7,257 bases of DNA. Source: Anaerolineae bacterium. GTDB lineage: Bacteria > Chloroflexota > Anaerolineae > Anaerolineales > Villigracilaceae. Where the stretch lies: the NCBI GenBank assembly GCA_003141915.1, contig PLNY01000164.1, positions 1 through 7,257 on the forward strand. The letters run 5' to 3'. Below, in pieces: positions 5,955-7,257 of this stretch (position 1 is its first letter; each line of letters begins with the position of its first letter). Below the pieces are notes generated by a model that saw only the letters and a list, made by a program, of their open reading frames with translations, had not been told where the DNA came from and ran no database searches. Both the position numbers and the translations under genes were made by a program.

Positions 5955-5988
5955 GCGACCTCCGAGCCAAACTCGGAGGTCGCCGTTT
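5955..5988 (+). terminator. Terminator after the toxin gene (repeat-module hairpin, copy 2)
   Basis: A perfect 12-bp stem, GCGACCTCCGAG (5955-5966) with CTCGGAGGTCGC (5972-5983) and loop CCAAA, is followed by a weak CGTTT tract. It differs from the copy at 5155 by one loop base and one extra base pair. The weaker U-tract suggests less efficient termination than copy 1. Confidence 0.7.
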
Positions 5989-5994
5989 ATAAGA

Positions 5995-6021
5995 CTCTGT
6001 GTTCTCTGTGCCTTTGTGGTG
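5995..6021. repeat. Tract with 9-base periodicity, second type
   Basis: Units CTCTGTGTT, CTCTGTGCC and TTTGTGGTG run in tandem. The unit differs from that at 5198-5224, but the period and the position between hairpin and 31-base repeat are the same. Confidence 0.55.
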
Positions 6022-6025
6022 AAAA

Positions 6026-6061
6026 TTATCCGTGCTTCTTCTGGAACGCGCGCATGAACTT
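6026..6061 (-). pseudogene. Second remnant of the same vanished gene's C-terminal tail
   Basis: The minus strand reads KFMRAFQKKHG and then TAA. An in-frame TAG lies directly upstream, so only the last 11 codons survive. Bases 6030-6060 are the second copy of the 31-base repeat (30 of 31 identical to 5235-5265). The stop right after KKHG suggests this copy preserves the original end of the protein. Confidence 0.45.
6030..6060. repeat. 31-base direct repeat, copy 2
   Basis: Partner of 5235-5265, in the same orientation, 795 bases downstream. Together with hairpin copy 2 it makes the right-hand module that brackets the toxin-antitoxin operon. Confidence 0.85.
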
Positions 6062-6119
6062 CTATAAAAGACATCCGAGGTCGAAGCTCGATAAACGTTG
6101 CGGGTAGTCATTGCCGCTC

Positions 6120-6163
6120 ATCCTTCGATGATCCTTCGGGGATCCTTCGACCATCCTTCGACG
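6120..6163. repeat. Four tandem 11-base units, ATCCTTCGNNN
   Basis: Units ATCCTTCGATG, ATCCTTCGGGG, ATCCTTCGACC and ATCCTTCGACG are contiguous. The first eight bases are invariant and the last three vary. The 11-base period is not a multiple of three, so it is not a coding repeat, and it is close to one helical turn of DNA. Confidence 0.85.
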
Positions 6164-6215
6164 ACCGCATTTTCTCCATTTTTGCATGGGCTTTGGCTGG
6201 TTTTGCTCCCACCTG

Positions 6216-6277
6216 GCTCCATGGTAGCTCCACAGTAAGTCCACAGTAGCTCCACGTCGTCCACGTGGCTCCACATG
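6216..6277. repeat. Six degenerate units of about 11 bases with a GCTCCAC core
   Basis: Units GCTCCATGGTA, GCTCCACAGTA, AGTCCACAGTA, GCTCCACGTC, GTCCACGTG and GCTCCACATG are adjacent, with lengths 11, 11, 11, 10, 9 and 10. The sequence is unrelated to the array at 6120 but the period is the same. Confidence 0.75.
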
Positions 6278-6412
6278 ACGTCGATACCCTGCGCCATAAC
6301 TGTCTTGGGATACATCAAGGATGGATTGGTAAAGCTACTTTCAGCCACGGTCGGTAAGGGGTGGTTACCTGATAATAGAATGAAAAGATTAAAATTTCTT
6401 TTTGCATCGTGT

Positions 6413-6418
6413 TAGAAT
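6413..6418 (+). promoter_or_regulatory. -10 box before the short membrane-anchor reading frame
   Basis: TAGAAT lies seven bases before the ATG at 6426, in an AT-rich stretch with no ribosome binding site between them. The geometry matches the leaderless start at 3443. No -35 element is evident. Confidence 0.4.
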
Positions 6419-6425
6419 ATTTTTC

Positions 6426-6539
6426 ATGCGCAAGAGTCTTATCGGTGTTTTAGCCATTCCACTGTTGATCCTCATTGCAATCGGCCTGTATTACGTCCCG
6501 CCTATTTCGCTGTCCCAGCCCCGCTTCATCTTTCGATGA
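6426..6539 (+). pseudogene. 37-codon membrane-anchor fragment, probably the 5' remnant of a larger gene
   Basis: The frame encodes MRKSLIGVLAIPLLILIAIG, then LYYVPP and a short polar tail before TGA. It has a basic n-region and one hydrophobic segment of about 18 residues, as in an uncleaved signal anchor of an exported protein. The YYVPP end is typical of the junction to an extracytoplasmic domain, but no domain follows: the frame runs into repeat DNA (unit starting at 6528) and then the insertion sequence. I read it as a gene truncated by repeat or IS activity. A genuine 37-residue membrane peptide is possible. Confidence 0.4.
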
Positions 6540-6582
6540 ATCCTTCAGCGACGTATAACAATCCTATATCCATCCTATATCC
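6528..6582. repeat. Further 11-base-period units
   Basis: ATCTTTCGATGA (6528-6539) and ATCCTTCAGCG (6540-6550) resemble the units at 6120-6163. After ten bases there are two perfect copies of ATCCTATATCC (6561-6571 and 6572-6582). The tract overlaps the end of the truncated anchor frame and stops just before the inferred end of the insertion sequence. Confidence 0.7.
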
Positions 6583-6585
6583 TCC

Positions 6586-7257
6586 TGTCAAGCTCCCATT
6601 TTTAGTACCAACGAGAAGTAGACTCGCTCAGGCTTGCTGAAGTGCATACTGGCGAGGCGTTAAGCCCGCCAATGCATCATGGGGACGAACGTTGTTGTAA
6701 TCTTCCAACCATTGTACTGTGATCCTACGCACCTCCTCCAAGCTCGTGAACAGATAAGCATCCAACACTTCTTCGCGAAACGTGCGATTGAAACGCTCCA
6801 CGTAGGCGTTTTGCGCGGGCTTGCCAGGCTGGATATGGTGCAAATCGATGTGATGCTGCTCGGCCCATCCCTCCAGACGTTGAGAGATCAATTCCGGACC
6901 ATTGTCGACGCGGATTTGTCGCGGCCTGCCTCGCCAATCCAGTAGTTGCTCAAGAACCCGCACCACGCGCTCAGCCGGTAGCGAAGTATCCACTTCAATG
7001 CAGAGGGCCTCGCGGTTGAAGTCATCGATGATATTCAGCGTGCGAAACACGGTGCCGTCCGAAAGACTGTCACTCATAAAATCCAGGGACCAACTCTGAT
7101 CGGACTGCGCAGGCTCCACCAAAGCCTGCGCAGTCCGGGGTGCCAGGCGTTTCTTGGGCTTGCGATGCAAATTCAGGGCCAATTCTCGATAGATCCGGTG
7201 GATCCGTTTATGATTCCACCGGCGACCTTGGTTTCTTACTGATTTTTGAAAAAAGTA
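6586..7257 (-). mobile_element. IS3-family insertion sequence, 3' part, continuing beyond the window
   Basis: The transposase gene stops at 6628, and the 42 bases beyond it, up to about 6586, have the look of an IS3-family terminal segment: TGTCAAGCTCCCATTTTTAG at 6586-6605 has the TG end and CCCATTTTTAG typical of the IS407 subgroup. The end is inferred because the left terminus lies outside the window, so neither the inverted repeat nor a target duplication can be checked. Confidence 0.6.
6628..7257 (-). CDS. IS3-family transposase OrfB (DDE integrase core), partial at the 5' end
   Basis: The frame is open to the window edge, giving 209 residues of the C-terminal part of OrfB. The upstream part reads RNQGRRWNHKRIHRIYREL, the usual lead-in (HTH_21-type) region before the catalytic core. 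The DDE triad is complete: Asp in WSLDFMSD (residue 59 of the visible part), Asp in VDNGPELIS (118) and Glu in NAYVERFNRTFREE (154), with an Arg seven residues after the Glu. The end, YNNVRPHDALAGLTPRQYA, is characteristic of the family. The enzyme cuts and joins IS ends. In this family OrfB is normally made as an OrfAB fusion by -1 frameshifting, but OrfA is not in the window. No disruption is visible, so the IS may still be active or only recently silenced. Confidence 0.92.
   Translation of the reverse strand, partial: YFFQKSVRNQGRRWNHKRIHRIYRELALNLHRKPKKRLAPRTAQALVEPAQSDQSWSLDFMSDSLSDGTVFRTLNIIDDFNREALCIEVDTSLPAERVVRVLEQLLDWRGRPRQIRVDNGPELISQRLEGWAEQHHIDLHHIQPGKPAQNAYVERFNRTFREEVLDAYLFTSLEEVRRITVQWLEDYNNVRPHDALAGLTPRQYALQQA

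Larger units (their letters stand above)
6062..6412. other. Gene-free stretch with tandem repeats
   Basis: I see no convincing gene in these 350 bases. Frames that stay open on the minus strand run through the 11-base arrays at 6120-6163 and 6216-6277, lack a ribosome binding site and have no protein-like composition. No tRNA or terminator is visible outside the listed items. Confidence 0.6.

Noticed and set aside
5155..6060. The two hairpins and repeats as a short CRISPR array
   Set aside because: There are only two copies, 800 bp apart, with genes between them and no regular spacers.
6120..6277. The 11-base arrays as a plasmid-type iteron origin
   Set aside because: No replication initiator gene or DnaA box is nearby, and iterons are usually longer and more uniform.
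5920..6348. Minus-strand frames through the repeat region
   Set aside because: They translate repeat tracts (for example HHKGTENTES from the 9-base tract), lack start signals and show no domain.

Overview
The window most resembles a fragment of a Chloroflexota genome, probably an Anaerolineae-like member. This is inferred from style, not from a marker gene. Two lipoproteins carry long Thr/Pro linkers of the TPTP type, they sit beside a small conserved-looking beta-strand protein, the non-coding DNA is rich in short dispersed and tandem repeats, and at least two start codons lie only 6-7 bases after a -10 box, suggesting leaderless transcripts. No rRNA, tRNA or CRISPR array was found.

Left third (25-3443, minus strand): a three-gene unit transcribed right to left. 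A 115-residue beta-rich protein of unknown function comes first, then a lipoprotein with a TolB/PD40-type beta-propeller plus an unassigned C-terminal domain, then a lipoprotein with an intact M23 (LytM) metallopeptidase domain. The last two genes overlap by four bases (ATGA). The set looks like an extracytoplasmic module acting at the cell surface. A REP-like element lies next to, or inside, the 5' end of each lipoprotein gene.

Middle (3543-5118, plus strand): a polymerase-beta-fold nucleotidyltransferase of the antibiotic adenylyltransferase/MNT type, then an AT-richer gene of unknown function. That gene is broken in the reading given here. Its coherent C-terminus continues in the -1 frame, and the two frames join at T TTT TTA in exactly the register of a -1 slippery site. 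Programmed frameshifting, a one-base mutation and a homopolymer sequencing error are all possible.

Right-middle (5119-6061): a compact DUF433/DUF5615 toxin-antitoxin operon (5378-5934) lies between two direct copies of a non-coding module. Each copy has the same GC-rich hairpin, a tract with 9-base periodicity, and a 31-base segment encoding the C-terminal tail of a vanished protein. The copies are about 800 bp apart and could recombine to remove the operon.

Right end (6062-7257): a gene-poor, repeat-rich stretch with several arrays of 11-base periodicity, a 37-codon membrane-anchor remnant with its own -10 box, and the 3' part of an IS3-family transposase gene that runs off the window on the minus strand. 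The window therefore passes from a conserved surface-protein operon into an accessory zone of toxin-antitoxin, orphan gene, gene remnants, repeats and insertion sequence.
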